Notes: a model not told the origin generated them from the sequence alone. A stretch of 64,000 nt of DNA from Panopea generosa (GCA_029582155.1 CM055901.1:26431404-26495403), one strand, 5' to 3'; positions 1-12,250 are shown, counted from the stretch's first letter. Made by a program: numbers and translations.

Positions 1-1594
1 TTAATATTATTAAGAAATCATGCTGTTATATATATTATTAATGTATGTATGTATAAATGTATCATGAATAGTGAAACTTTAGTAAATTTTATCTATATTA
101 AATAAAGTAGTGTTAATAAAAGATAATGCACTATTTGAATGACTTGCCATACATTATGTTAGTCTGCTTTATTGTTGTTGTTATAAAATAAACAAAGTAA
201 TTATGAAAGCAAGTTTATTAATTGTATTTTTACAGCGCTAATTGCAGCGGACCGAATCATATTGTCCTTAATGACAATTAGCAACAGTTTATACCTTCAT
301 TATGCTTTAGGACATGTTTTGTTTTTAATATTTTGCCAGTATATTATGTTTATATTTAATCTTAATTTCAGTCTCATCTATGTACATCGCAATAACAATA
401 ACATTAATATCATACAATATATGTACATAGCCATTCAAATATATGAATTACAAGAGACTATCACACAATGCAAAATACAATTAACTATTCACATAATAAG
501 ACTGCAAATCGATTTATTAAAAAGATAAACAAAATTTTATAATTTTGACAAGAAAGAAAAAACACTATTGCGCAATATAAAAAATACCTTAAAGTATCGA
601 TGTATGAGATACATAATTAATGTAATTTAAAGTCATCATTTAAAAAAATGTTGACACAATTTTTAAAAAGAACATTTTCGTTTATTCACAAGGTAATAAA
701 ACATTACAAGAAGTGGAAAGGTTCTTATTGGTTTTATTGCCCCCATACAATTGATTGATTCTTTTATTCCTCCATAAATGTATACTGGAGAGTATACGCA
801 TACAGACAAGGTTAAATAATGTGCATGCACATACAAACACATATTTACATAATTACAAATGGAAACAAAAATAGTAGTTATACACATATATTAACACATC
901 CCTAGGCGTACAGTTCGTTCTCTCTTCTTTAATTGAATATTTTGTATATAAAATATTTTGTCTAGCGAAAATGTCCAATCACATTAAAAGTAGTTTATTT
1001 TCCTCGGGTCATAAGTTTATTGGTCATAAAACAGTAGGGTGCCCCTAATAAACTGATCATGAAGGGTAATTTGCAACAAAGCATTTGTTTGTTGTTTTCA
1101 TGATGACGTTTGGGTGATTTATTTTTAAAAAACGAATTAATCTTAATGGAATTAAGAAATAAAAATTAAGACATTGGTCCTTTTTACAGTAAATTTTTCT
1201 GATTATTATTGTAGGCATGAATTTGATATTGTCAATATTTGTATTAAATATAAGTCAGTGATTATTAACTACATGTATCTAGATTGAATCCAAAAACATA
1301 TTCATTTTTTAACAAAATTTGAATTCGATATTTTTCCCAAACTTTTGTCATCTTTTTTACCAAGAAAAATAGGTATAGAAGTAATTTAAGTTGAATAAAA
1401 TTCAATGTAAAAATATTTTTAAAAGAACACCAAAAAAATGTCAACTGATTTATTTCACTGAGTGAATGAATGAATGAAATTGAGAAATATGAATAAATGA
1501 ATGAATGAATGAATAAATGAAATCGTTGTGCCTCCAGCCGGGGTCATAAAACTTGAGAAATCTAAAATATTGATTATCTGACCATATTTTATGC
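1..1594. other. AT-rich stretch without recognisable gene
   Basis: No exon-like reading frame with splice sites is seen on either strand. It holds simple-sequence text, including a run of tgaa/taaa tetranucleotides at about 1459-1525 just before the candidate exon that follows. Confidence 0.5.
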
Positions 1595-1918
1595 ATGTTT
1601 GGTTTGATAGACCCAACACATGACGCCCTGCTTGTTAGAAAACGACTTGAACTTAGTTTTGTGCAGAATTGCGATAGGGAAAAGCGGAAGTACGTAAAAA
1701 CGGACAGTACATTATGGGCAAATGAACGATCATTTCAAATAACTAAGAAAAAGCAGAAAATCATTGACGAACAAATTGAAGCCAATTTAAAATATCAGCC
1801 TGAAACGGTAATGAATGCAAATGAAACTGAAAATGAGTCTAAGTGCATTAGGTGTACACACCAAATTCAGAAAGAAAGAAAAATACTAGATTTACTGAAA
1901 TCAAAATTACGATCATAA
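1595..1918 (+). CDS. Candidate terminal exon of an unrecognised gene
   Basis: A 107-codon open frame in otherwise stop-rich DNA, rich in Lys, Glu and Asn, ends in a basic, probably helical tail with a Cys-x-x-Cys pair (CIRC) about 25 residues before the stop. A possible splice acceptor (ttgatag) lies at about 1603-1609, so the true exon may start near 1610 rather than at the first ATG. About 140 bases after the stop is a cluster of AATAAA-type signals (about 2049-2068), which fits a last exon with a short 3'UTR. No domain family is recognised and no upstream exon was found, so it could also be a dead retrocopy or chance. Confidence 0.35.
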   Translation: MFGLIDPTHDALLVRKRLELSFVQNCDREKRKYVKTDSTLWANERSFQITKKKQKIIDEQIEANLKYQPETVMNANETENESKCIRCTHQIQKERKILDLLKSKLRS

Positions 1919-2048
1919 TCACGGGTGCACGCCAGATTAATCAGTGAAACATATGTTTAATGAGATGTATGTACATGTATTAGATATTTATGTCTTATTA
2001 ATATCGTAGTGTGCTATATTAAGTTATGGATATTTTGTTTATAAAACA

Positions 2049-2068
2049 TAAATAAATAAAATAAAGCT
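2049..2068 (+). promoter_or_regulatory. Possible polyadenylation signals after the 1.6-kb exon
   Basis: Overlapping aataaa hexamers follow the stop codon of the candidate terminal exon by about 140 bases. In AT-rich DNA such hexamers are common, so this is supporting evidence only. Confidence 0.25.
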
Positions 2069-2710
2069 TAATGAATATTAATGAAAATAAGAAATTAAAA
2101 CAATTAAATAAATAAAGATGAAATAAATTATTTACTATTTAATTGTTGTCATGTCTTCTTTCTTAATACATTGCATATACTCTTTTATTACATTAAAACT
2201 GCCGCAACAAATTGATTAAACAAAAATATATTTTATAACAATTTTATCGATTTAATCTTAATATGCCCGCAGCAAAAGATGTAGCGACAGGTAGTTTATT
2301 TCTCATTATTGGAAAATGTAAAGGGAAGCAATACGTTATCGACTACTAGACAGAGTAGCCTTTATTGGATTTTATCGTTTAAAGTGTCTGAGGTAGTTTC
2401 TGCGATATGTGAAAATTATTCTCACACAACATGCGGCCAATATGCACAACTAAGCTTGGTACCAGTCACACTTGTGAAGATTCATTGAATTCTGGCCAAT
2501 GGTTGCTGAGAAATAGTGATCACAAAAATTGTCTACAGGCTGACGAGCGCGACTTCTATATAGCCCCATATACTTTGTATCTGAGGGTAAATCAACTTCA
2601 TAAACATGTATAAAGCACAAATAGTTATTGAATAAGTACCTTGGATCTTTCTTGTAGTAAGTAGCAATATCTGCCACCAGTCTTTTTCTTAACGCTTCAA
2701 CAGTCAATGG

Positions 2711-4340
2711 AAATTTTTTTTTACATGAAATAAACTGAAGTGGAAACTAGATGGACTCATACACTTAACTTATTATTTATATTTGACAAAAATAAATACA
2801 ACACTAGCAAATAAGAAGTGGGAGATAGGACTAGGACACCACCTCACTGAAATTGTCCAAACAGAAAGTACACTAAACAGAAATGCATGCATTTTCTTCA
2901 TATAATTACTGATTTCATTTTTGAATATATAGAAACAAATAAATTTAATTTTCAAGTATGTTTTGAACCTGTTTGTTTGAATACACAGGGATATTAATAA
3001 TTAGAGAGTTTGTCTAGCATGTGGATGCTTGCGAGTTCAATCCCTACTATCAACAACGACCTTCCTTCCAATTTGTAATTCATTTACTGAACAAAATGTT
3101 ATAGGACATGCCATTTTTACAGAAGCAATTTAACTGCAATATAACTGCATGTTCATTTAAAACTTAACGGAATAAGTGTAGTGAAGAAATCATGAATAAT
3201 ATTGACAAACTCTTTAATCACGAGATCACCATTAATACTGCTTATTTTTTCACCAAACTTGCCATACCCATACCATACTTTCTTTTTTTCTTCTCTAGAT
3301 ACCAGCAGAGGTGTCTTCAAAAATCTGTGGTGACGCTGATGTTCAGGTTTTGAACTGAAATAATGAAAAGCTTTTCATTCATTGGTCCTTTCATCAAGAA
3401 TTTTCAAAACATATATTTAAGGGTTTCCATTGTTGCAGGTAAACATCACATAAAATTGGGACAACTGGTCTCATCGAATTTTTTTTTATAAAAAGAGCCT
3501 ATGATTTTCTAATTATGTGTCTGAATGACAAACAAAGATGTTAGTGTCTGATATTATCAACTTTATCAAGTGAGGCTTAGATTTCAATAGTCAACCGTGT
3601 CGGATATGTTCATCGTGCACAAAGGTATTAATCTACAATATCTCGTCACACTGTGACCTCAAAACCATAACCCCCAACTATTTGGATTTAAACTATGTTA
3701 CATCTTTAAAAGTCGCAACCAAGTCATCAGTGCATAAGGCGCAACATGAGACCTACCGGTACGCAGACCGCCATATGTAGGATATGCGTTGTCGGTCCAC
3801 TTGTTTACCTTTTTGTTATGTGCACATACTTTCACATAAATATGATACCGTTATTTCATTGATCGGTGCCGAGCCAGTCTTGCTTGATAGTATGGTGTTC
3901 AATCAGGGTCAAAAGCACCGGTACTGATGCATCGTTATTATATCAGTGGACTGATACCTTTTGTTTTAACTGTACACTGATAAAATGTTAAAATCAATCG
4001 GTGTAAATTGAGTTCCCACCGGGCCACAATCTCTGACTTGGGGTTCATGCACTTTGTTTTACGACCAATATTCTCCAAACTCTACATATATATGCCCACC
4101 TCTGAATATGTAGAGTAGTCAGTAATTTGCATTGATGCGATACATGTGTCTACTATCTAGTATCCTACTAGCTTACTACTAAACCGCCTAGTGGATCGGA
4201 AGAAGGGTGACTGTGTGCTTGCTGTCGTTAACTGAAACACTGTTGTAATATGCGAAAAAACAACAACAACAGAAAAACACAAAAGTTGCACGTTCTCAGA
4301 TGGGTTTAATGTTTACATCTATTTACATTTCAGATGGAAG
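2711..4340. other. Stretch with no recognised gene; weak SINE traces
   Basis: No supported exon. Around 2990-3050 there is a decayed tRNA-like B-box (gcgagttcaatccc), and around 4190-4260 the text 'taactgaaacactgttg' resembles the tail of a mollusc SINE that recurs at 44.9 kb. Both are faint. Confidence 0.3.
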
Positions 4341-4360
4341 ATAAAAAACACTACCAATAT

Positions 4361-4914
4361 GCTTACCTGTGGCATTTGTGACGGTAGATTTACCAAGAAA
4401 TGTAACTTAAAAAGGCACATTAGAAAGCATGGTATGGCAATGAAATAACATGAATGCTCAGTATATGGCGCTGGTTTGTCATCCAAATTTGCCTTAAAGA
4501 GACATGCAAGGATACAGCATCAAGGATTAAGATACCATTCGTGCACTCTATGTGAAAAGAAAATTTTCAGAAAAACATAAGATCTCGACGGACATTTGCG
4601 TTCACAGCATGATTATTTGAAACTACCATGCAGTAAGTGCAAAAAAGAGTTTAGTTACCGACAGTCTAAATAACCGCACCAAGTTTTGTGAAATTCCCGT
4701 ACCTACGTTTAGATGGACCACATGTACTGCAGTATTTAAATACAAAAAAAACAAACTAGAAGCCCATGTTATCTACAAACACAGACGTGACGAAGCGGGG
4801 TTTGTGTGTTTCTACAAACACAGACGCGACGAAGCGGGGTTTGTGTGGGCCTTATGTGGCGAGTTGTTCTCGCAAAAATCTTTCTTGACAAGACATGAGA
4901 AGAGGAAACATTAA
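4361..4914 (+). pseudogene. C2H2 zinc-finger gene remnant
   Basis: Translation gives successive C2H2 fingers: C-x2-C with FTKKCNLKRHIRKH, then C-x-V-Y with SSKFALKRHARIQH, then C-x2-C with GHLRSQH, then C-x2-C with SYRQSK, and a last finger ending SQKSFLTRHEKRKH before a stop at about 4912. The linker-finger spacing is that of a DNA-binding zinc-finger protein. Internal stops occur after the first finger, inside the third and after the fourth. One finger has Tyr in place of its second Cys. A segment of about 48 bases (YKHRRDEAGFV) is tandemly duplicated at about 4770-4845. No introns are seen, so it is either one large dead exon or a retrocopy of a host gene. Confidence 0.8.
4770..4847 (+). 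repeat. Tandem duplication inside the zinc-finger remnant
   Basis: The text 'tctacaaacacagacg' through 'gcggggtttgtgtg' appears twice in a row with one change, adding the second copy of YKHRRDEAGFV. It replaces the start of a finger, so it probably arose after the gene lost function. Confidence 0.75.
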
Positions 4915-5539
4915 AGTAATATAATTCAAAGTGCACTATTTGTAAGAACAAAATTGTGATTTAATTTGTGATTAAAATGGTGAATTATAAAACTGTGATT
5001 ATTTATAAAGTGCACTTTTTTTATGACAAAAAATGTGATTAGAGTTGTGATTAAAACTGCGATTAATAAAACTGATTAAAAATGTGATTATTTTTAGTGC
5101 ACTATTTGTAAGAACAAACATTACCGACGATTGCCATTCTGGAAATCAACATCTTTGACAAAGTATTCTTTAAATGTTACGAGATTCTGATTATGTTATT
5201 ATATAATGGCTAGTCGGAATACATCAGCGATTTAAAAACAATAATATATTTAACATAAATTTTGTTTAAGCATACTATTGTTTGCATGTAGCTATTTTAT
5301 TTTTGTATTTTGCTTTGTTCTGTTTTATGTGAAATATAAGTCCACCGAAACATTTTTTTTGTGTGTGTGGTATTGTAAAACTATTTCACTGGCCAAATTT
5401 TATTTGTCACTTGAAAAGACTGTTAAACTGATACGTTTATAATGGTTTTGCTCTGTAAATTGTGTAAAATTAAAAACAAAAAACTTTAGCTGAATCAAAC
5501 GTCTCAGGAAAAAGTTCATCTGTACTCAACAGTTGATTT

Positions 5540-5808
5540 GCCCCGAAGGGCCTGGCTTGCTCTGGTAGTAGCGCAACTTGCTATCCAGGGCCGTGAGTTC
5601 GAATGCCCGCCTGGCAACAATCTCCTCGATGATTGACATATACGACGTTGTGTCTCATTGTCATTCATTACTTACTGCTGATTCCAGTGGGAAAGTTATC
5701 ATTTATTTGCGGAGATTGGTTTACACGAGTACTGGTTATTCTTCTAGGATCCCAGGAAACAGTGGCCGTATGTTAGCCTCGATTGTGTAAAATTAGCTAA
5801 ACATTCAT
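5540..5808 (+). mobile_element. tRNA-headed SINE, RUDI/V-SINE-like, diverged
   Basis: It carries a B-box (gagttcgaatgcccgcc) near 5595-5611, then the same body as the intact copy at 25.6 kb: 'gatgattgacatatacgac', 'gtgggaaagttatca', 'gagtactggtta' and 'cccaggaaacagtgg'. It ends in 'taaacattc'. The head is damaged and there is no clear target duplication. The RUDI name is from memory of mollusc V-SINEs. Confidence 0.75.
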
Positions 5809-6212
5809 TTTTTTGCAACCTTTTCAGATAACGATAGTATTTGTATTGACTATCAGACTGGTGAATGCAGTGAAAAGTAGTTTATTATAAATTGCAAGAT
5901 GTAATACATGATTTGTGTAATTCGGCAGACTGGTGATCTTTTTGTAATTTCAACTTTATTATTGATGTCAATAAAAATTGAAAGTTGTTCTTGTCATTAA
6001 AATGGTACATATACTGATGCAAAGAGCACTAAAGACGACTTGAACGACACAGAAAATTCACATGTATTCATATTTTGTTGTGTAAATAACTTTTGTGACT
6101 GTTAGTCAGCTGTTATCATAAGAGTTAGTCTTTTTAACGACCACGTAACTGTCTGTTTAATTTTCCAATTATTGACTGCAACTTGTAATAAATAATGAAA
6201 ATCGAACTAAAT
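5809..6212. other. No recognised gene
   Basis: Nothing supported except that its right end supplies the likely 3'UTR of the minus-strand exon at 6240-6432. Confidence 0.4.
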
Positions 6213-6219
6213 CGTCTTT
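6213..6219 (-). promoter_or_regulatory. Possible polyadenylation signal, minus strand
   Basis: On the minus strand an AATAAA hexamer lies about 25 bases past the stop codon of the exon at 6240-6432. This spacing is short but workable for a 3' end. Confidence 0.3.
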
Positions 6220-6239
6220 ATTGTGTGGTTTGTCAATTT

Positions 6240-6432
6240 CTATTTTAATACATCCTGCACATTTATTCCAAGGCGTGTTGATGGTAATACACGGGCTTCA
6301 TTCATCCTATATCCGGACTGAGCTCTGATGGGCAGGTCACCACGTGTTGCTTCGTTTACACCAGAAAACTGAAATGCTCTATCACGATTGTGAGACCTTC
6401 TTGCTCTAAACTTTGAATCAAAGAAATGATCC
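6240..6432 (-). CDS. Candidate last exon of an unrecognised gene
   Basis: On the minus strand a good acceptor (tatgtttcag) is followed by 193 coding bases, 64 codons plus one base. The peptide is basic and Arg/Ser/Asn-rich (RARRSHNRDRAFQFSG, then NEARVLPSTRLGINVQD) and ends at a stop at 6240-6242. A nearby polyadenylation hexamer fits a terminal exon. No earlier exon was found upstream; the next 400-1700 bases on that side hold a LINE fragment, so the rest of the gene may be far off or lost. I do not recognise the protein. Confidence 0.45.
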
Positions 6433-6679
6433 CTGAAACATAAAATGATATGAAAAGAAACAGTTATTTGTTGCAGAAGCACAGACATGAACGTTTATCA
6501 TTCATATTTTGATTTGAAGACATCACCCCGCGAATACTGTATTCAAATTTTATTGAAGAAAAACTGAATCCAATGTTTACGTGTTCTTCTATTTAGATCT
6601 ACGCGTATATGGAGACATATGTATCAAAAGTTAGCAGTTAGTTATATATTCGTTTGTCGTCAACCTTTAATATTTAAGT

Positions 6680-8140
6680 ATGACCTTTTGAATATTAGAG
6701 GCCCAGAAGGTTAGGACGTGTATCATGGTGTATACAGAAAGACGTAATACAAATATCAAAACAACTGTAATCAAGTTTCCTTGGTGAGCATATTTAAATT
6801 ACTTATGCCCATAGTAACATGAACAGTTGTATTTACATAAATGGCATAAAGTCGGATTGGTTCATGATAAAACTAGGGGTCCGTCAAGGAGGAACTCTCT
6901 CAACTTTTATCTACAATCTCTTTATAGATGGCCTCTTAAATGAGTTAGAAAGCAGCAAATTGGGAAAGTGCATTCTAAGTAATAAAACTGGTAATTGCAC
7001 TCTTGCAGACGATCTTACACTCTCCTGCATATCTCCTCTTAATTTGCAGCAGATGTTAGACATTGTGTATATTTACTCTTCTCGATGGAGATATATAATT
7101 AACCCCATTAAAAGCAACATTGTAGTCTTTGGAGACTGATCGTGTGCGAAAAAGTAACCTGAATTCCACCTAGGACAGGAACATGTTAATATTGTTACTA
7201 ATGTAAAACATGTTGGTATATACTTAAATGACAAGCTAAACCAGAACGACATGATTGACAATGCAGTGACTAAAGCCGCATCGTCTTTTTACTCTATAAT
7301 ATCTATCGGTTTTAACATAAACGATGTTAATCCCGTAGTATAAGCATCACTCGTTCATAAGATATGTATCCCAACTCTAATCTACAGTTCAGAACTTTGG
7401 TCCAACCTATCTGTCAAAAACACTGAACAACTAGAAATAATTTTTCGATTTTGTTCCAAGGTCATTCAAGGTTTTGAGAAACGAACTAGAACAGTGATGT
7501 GCCTGAGTATGCTGGGTTGGTATTCTATACTATCATCCATTGATAAAAGAAAATTAGGATTTCTTCAAAAACTATGTACCTTACCACACAATATACTATC
7601 AAAACGTATCTTTAACAGCAATCTGTCCATGTTTGTTACTAGATCTGATAATAAACAAAGCGGTTTTATACCTGATATTCTAAAGCTTCTTAATAAGTAT
7701 AACCTGACAAATTTCATAATTAATTATATTGAAATTGGTATATTTCCAAACAAAACATGCTGGAAAAGAACGGTAAAAAATGCTACCCAGTTGTATAAAA
7801 ATAAACAATGGTATGAACGAATGGGCGCTGAAGGTGTATTTGAACGATTCATGGCATTACAAACTGTTATCGAACCAGCTATTGTATGGACGTGTGCCTC
7901 GAACAGTAACTCCTTGAAAAAATCGGCTATTGTAAGCAAAAATATGGACAGATACTCAGCCGAAAATTGCGCGTGTGTGTCATTTCTGAGACCATATTTA
8001 CCACGACGCAAACTTACATATAATAACGACGTGCCCATTGACGCAAACTGTTCCGTCAGGACTTCATAAATTATGTGTTTTTAAGTTACGGAAACAAAAT
8101 TGGTCACAAATTAATAAACATTGACAAGGAAATATGATAA
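6680..8140 (+). mobile_element. LINE (non-LTR retrotransposon) fragment with reverse transcriptase
   Basis: The frame from about 6819 shows the reverse-transcriptase signature GVRQGGTLS (domain 4), then LADDLTLS at the catalytic motif, then a palm/thumb-like stretch. A later frame (7494-8069) continues with Leu/Lys-rich C-terminal text and ends with RPYLPRRKL. The catalytic motif reads LADD where Y/FADD is usual. Stops and a frame change separate the pieces (for example after GD at 7137-7139), and the endonuclease end is missing, so it is a 5'-truncated dead copy. The style is CR1/Jockey-like, but the clade is not certain. Confidence 0.8.
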
Positions 8141-8356
8141 GAATGCTTGCTGGGACAGGCATCAAAGGACTTCGATAATACTGCTGTGTATGAAAGGTTT
8201 TGCTTAAACACATTTCAATATAATGCAAAATGTATGCTTTGGATTGAAACAATTATTTGATTACTATATACATTCATCTGTTGCCAGTGCATGTTGTCAT
8301 TACATGTCATTGTATGCGAATGTTTACTGTCTTCTGTATGAATTTGTGTTTTCATA

Positions 8357-8411
8357 TGTGTGTGTGTGTGTGTGTGTGTGTGTTTGTGTGTTTGTGTGCG
8401 TGCGTGTGTAG
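8357..8411 (+). repeat. (TG)n microsatellite
   Basis: A run of tg dinucleotides, with a few tt interruptions, lies just past the LINE fragment. Confidence 0.95.
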
Positions 8412-8875
8412 GTGGGGTATGGTCACTGGCAAGCGAGCGAACGTGCAATTATTCATTATTGCCTACTACAATTTGCTAATGTTCTTGTATTTTTGTTTTC
8501 ATATTTTATGTTTGTCACCTTGTATATATGTTTGCACTGTATTCATGTACCATAAAAATCTCTGTAACCGGAGGAATTAAAGAGAATAAATAAAAAGCAC
8601 CTTAGCACATGTAAGTCAGTTTGTATCCCGCCATATACCTTTGGTAACTGAGGTTACTTGTTATATGTCTTTGGTATTCTATAAAAACATTTATGCTAAA
8701 TAATTTTTCACATTGTAGTTAAAATTAGAAATATAAAAAAATGTCTCTATCCCTTGTTATTCATTATCCTTCTTTGACTTTTGGCACTTTAGATTACTTA
8801 CAGCCAATATACAACATCATTATTTAAGAAATACAAAAAAAAAACATGTCTTTATTTCTGGTTACTTGGTTATCC
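8412..8875. other. No recognised gene
   Basis: Possible LINE 3' flank up to about 8600 (ends in 'gaataaataaaaag'), then AT-rich text without features. Confidence 0.3.
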
Positions 8876-9090
8876 TGCGGAGCGTGTGGTCCAGTGGTAG
8901 AGCACCAAACCAATGATCAGAGGGTCGTAGGTTCGATCCTCCGCCACGGCTATGTGTGGTGTCCTTCAGCTAGACATTTTTCCCGCATATATGCTGAATA
9001 TTGGTTCTAATTGGGAAGTCTTCGAGTGTGATTTGTCTAAGTTGTAAGAATTTGTTTCACAATCAAAGTAAACATAAATAAGTTTAAACA
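8876..9090 (+). mobile_element. tRNA-derived SINE, second family
   Basis: The head is tRNA-like, with an A-box-like tggtccagtggtagagc and a strong B-box (ggttcgatcctccgcc), followed by a non-tRNA body ending in A-rich text near 9090. The 3' acceptor stem does not pair well with the 5' end and there is a long body, so it is a SINE rather than a working tRNA gene. The family differs from the RUDI-like copies. Confidence 0.6.
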
Positions 9091-9540
9091 AATCCTTCCT
9101 TATCTTTGGTAACTGATGGTTACGACAGCAAATATTCAACATCCAAGCAAGGACCTACATAGATTCTATATACTTCTTTGAGCGGACTTGCACATGGACT
9201 TACAAACAGACTAACATATTAGATAAGAACTCGTCTATTTTGATCACTTTTATTGGTAGGTCACAAGTGATGGGATCACCTAAAAGTTCAGTAATCATAA
9301 GATGTATTAATGTGCCTATATTATTCTCTATCTCCCCCAAGTATTTGGTATGTCTTTACTGAGGTAACAATATGAACTGAAATAACTATATAACAAAGGC
9401 TGATTAATAACGTGCATAATGAAAACATTTACAATTAACCATTCTGGTCAAACACTGATTAAGTACATGTATGTGTGTAATTAAAAAGATTTAAACTGTC
9501 CTATCAAACACTGATTAAGAATATATATAATTAACCCGGT
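9091..9540. other. No recognised gene
   Basis: AT-rich flank of the Gypsy fossil. 'tcaaacactgattaag' occurs twice (about 9450 and 9505), a short local duplication. Confidence 0.3.
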
Positions 9541-12250
9541 TTACACTATCCCATCAAACACTGGAGAGTGAGTCGCTAGATAGTATTTATAGCAAGGATT
9601 ATCCTGTAGACATGTCATAGTCTCCGGAGCTTTGCCAAGCGGGTCGTTTGCGTGTGCGTGTGGATCCCCTGGTTGCAGTGGCTGATGGGCATTGTTGTGG
9701 TTTCCGAGATATAGGTGTTTGACTTTGTCCTTTAGCTGGGGACGTAGGTGGGTACGGAATCGGAGAAACTGAAAGCCTTCGCAGCGGTGTACCACATGTG
9801 GCTGGCTTAGAGCGGGCAGGTGTGCTAGTGGTCTCGTCCAACGTTGGTGGTTCCAGCATGGTGACAGGTGGTGTATGAGCCATGGTGGTTCGTAAATTGG
9901 CCTTAACTGGTGACATAGGACTCTCCGGTGTACATGAATTGTTGGCGATGGAGCAGGGCTAAGTGGTAAGAACTGTTCGATGGGAATGGATTTTGTGGGA
10001 CTTTCAGGTGCGTGGTAAGGCCTGAAAGTACCATTCTTCATGTCATCCTCGATACTGATTCGTGGTCTTGGGGATAGAATGGAACATATTTGCGTAAGAA
10101 TTTTCTGTTGCGTAGTGTCACTCTACCAGAGCCATCAATTCTCACCACATATTGGTCATGTTGGCGTACCTCAATTATCTTGCCAGTTTTATCCCATTTT
10201 CGAGTCTGGTTTTGGGTGCGGACATGGTCGCGTACGATGAGAGGTGGTAGTTTTTTGGTATGTTCAGACCAACGCTCAGCAGTCCTCATGTTTCTGTTTC
10301 TAAGTGCCTCTTCTCTGGCGGCCAAGGTCTCCTGTCAGTTGTTATGTGGTTTATATCGACCAGGGAGGACGGGAATGAAATCTTTGATAGATCTGCCAAA
10401 GACACACATAGCTGGAGATAGTGAAGTGTCCTTGTCTGGGCAATCGCGGTACTGTAATATGGCTCGCTGGAAAGAGTCAGTGTCAAGTGGTCCAGTGTTG
10501 TCGGTTATCAGTCTCTTCGTAGTCTTAACTCCGACCTCAGCACGGCAGTTGCTGTGGGGAAATGCGACGGATGATAGGCGATGGTGAACTCCCCAGGTTT
10601 TCAAGAATTCACGTGTTTTGGCGGCGGTGAAGTCGGGGCCCCCATCGGATGAAAGCTCGTCGGGAATGCCATATGTTACAAATGATCTGCAAAGACTGAC
10701 TGTGATTAGACCAGTGGCGCCACCTGAGGTTTGTTCAACGATGGGCCAATTGGAATATCTGTCGACAATCACCAGATAGTTGATTCCTTTGTAATGAAAA
10801 AAATCTGGACACTGCACACACACTGGAAAGGGTATACTGGTGATTTTGCAGGGCTCGTTGGTGGACTTGGTTGAGATGGTGCCATTCTGTTGCATTGATT
10901 GCAGCTGTTCCTGAGAGTGGTGATTGCAGGGGTGATTCAAGGCCAGAATACAGATGCCTCGGCTCTTGCGATCATGGATGACATGACTTGGTGCGCAGCA
11001 TGTAGCGCTGTCAGACAGTCTTGTCGGAGTGCGGGTGGAATCACAACTCGGTCTTTGTAGACTACTACACCATCCACTGTGTACAGGTGATCACGGAATT
11101 GATGGTACTCAGGAAGCGGTTCAGGCAGCTCGGCATTCCATCTTCAACGATGTTGACTAAAGTGGACATATTCTCAACACTGGTAGTTGCAATGCGAACC
11201 TTGTCCCAGGTGATGGATTGTAATGTGTGCAGGGATGAAGTTGCAGCAAGGTGTACAGTGTCTTCGCTATCGTCCTGGTGTGTCTTTATGCATCGAATGC
11301 CAGCAAGGAAGGCATGTCGTAGGTATGAGGGCGATGGTAATATAGACTCAGATGCTTCATTAAGTGGCATATGTGTAATAGTGGAGATGTCGTCTCGTAG
11401 ATGCATCTTGGAAGGGTAACTGTCGCCTGTGGGGTGGCGGGAGACAGTATCAGCAGCCGATGTTTCACTCCGGGTACGTGGGTCATGCGGAATCTGTACC
11501 GGAGCGTTTTTTCTTTCAAGTTTCGAAGTCGTGTGTTCGATATATCATCGAGTGACCGGTCTCCGAATAATTTAAGGAGTGGTTTATGGTCCACGGCGAT
11601 AATGAGCTCCTCGCATCCTAGAACGAAGTAACGGCCTTGTCCAGGGCATCGGCAACTGCTAAGGCTTCTCCCTCCACTGGAGCATAACGGGATTCAGCAC
11701 TGTGTGTGAAGTGGCTACCAACGAGTGTTATTCTCCAACCTGTTAGGCAACAGAACAGCTCAGTCTTAGGGCAGTACAGTGTTTTTGAAAGAGCCAGAAT
11801 CCTATCCAGACTTTATACCAATCTGTGGCAAGGCATGTCGGTTTGGACTTGTCGAAAATCCGTACACCCTCTTCTATCTCGCTCACAATCACTCGCTTCG
11901 ATTCTGCCAGTAGCTCGTCGAGGTTTTCATTCCAATGGAAGGGTGTGTCTGGCTTAAGGAAGTCACGGAAGGGAAGCATTCGGTCAGTCATGCTGAAGGC
12001 ATATGAGTTGTCGGTAGCATAGGTTTACTGACGGGTCTCGATCATGTTGCCCTGTTTGTCTTTGCTGGAGAATCGAAGTATGATTGCACCTAGAATGGTT
12101 ATCCCTTTGTTGTTGGCAGCATGCATCTATAATGTAACGGGGAATTAGGTCGCTCTTCTTCATTCCGATGGACTCCCACAGTCAGGTTGACATATGGCTG
12201 TGGTTTGGAGGCACGCTTCACCCTACTCTCCCAAGTCAGCGGACGATTTC
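9541..12250 (-). mobile_element. Ty3/Gypsy LTR retrotransposon fossil, pol fragment
   Basis: Read on the minus strand, the order is a reverse-transcriptase end, RNase H (about 11.3-12.0 kb), an H2C2-side linker, the integrase core (about 10.35-10.95 kb, recognisable by its DFF/DGG region and VDRYSNWP) and an integrase C-terminal tail with a proline-rich end (about 9.5-10.3 kb). This domain order (RT-RNase H-integrase) is that of Ty3/Gypsy. No gag, protease or LTR pair was found, so the ends are approximate. It is broken, with several breaks spread over the fragment. GC content is visibly higher than the surroundings, which suggests a fairly recent insertion relative to its neighbours. Confidence 0.85.

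Noticed and set aside
2450-2707. Minus-strand frame beginning MTVEALRKRLVADIATYYKK, resembling the helix after the active site of OTU-type proteases
   Set aside because: Only about 22 residues look protein-like before a possible donor (about 2640). No acceptor, no catalytic Cys block and no neighbouring exon.
7724-8038. Minus-strand frame opposite the LINE
   Set aside because: Shadow of the LINE coding strand.
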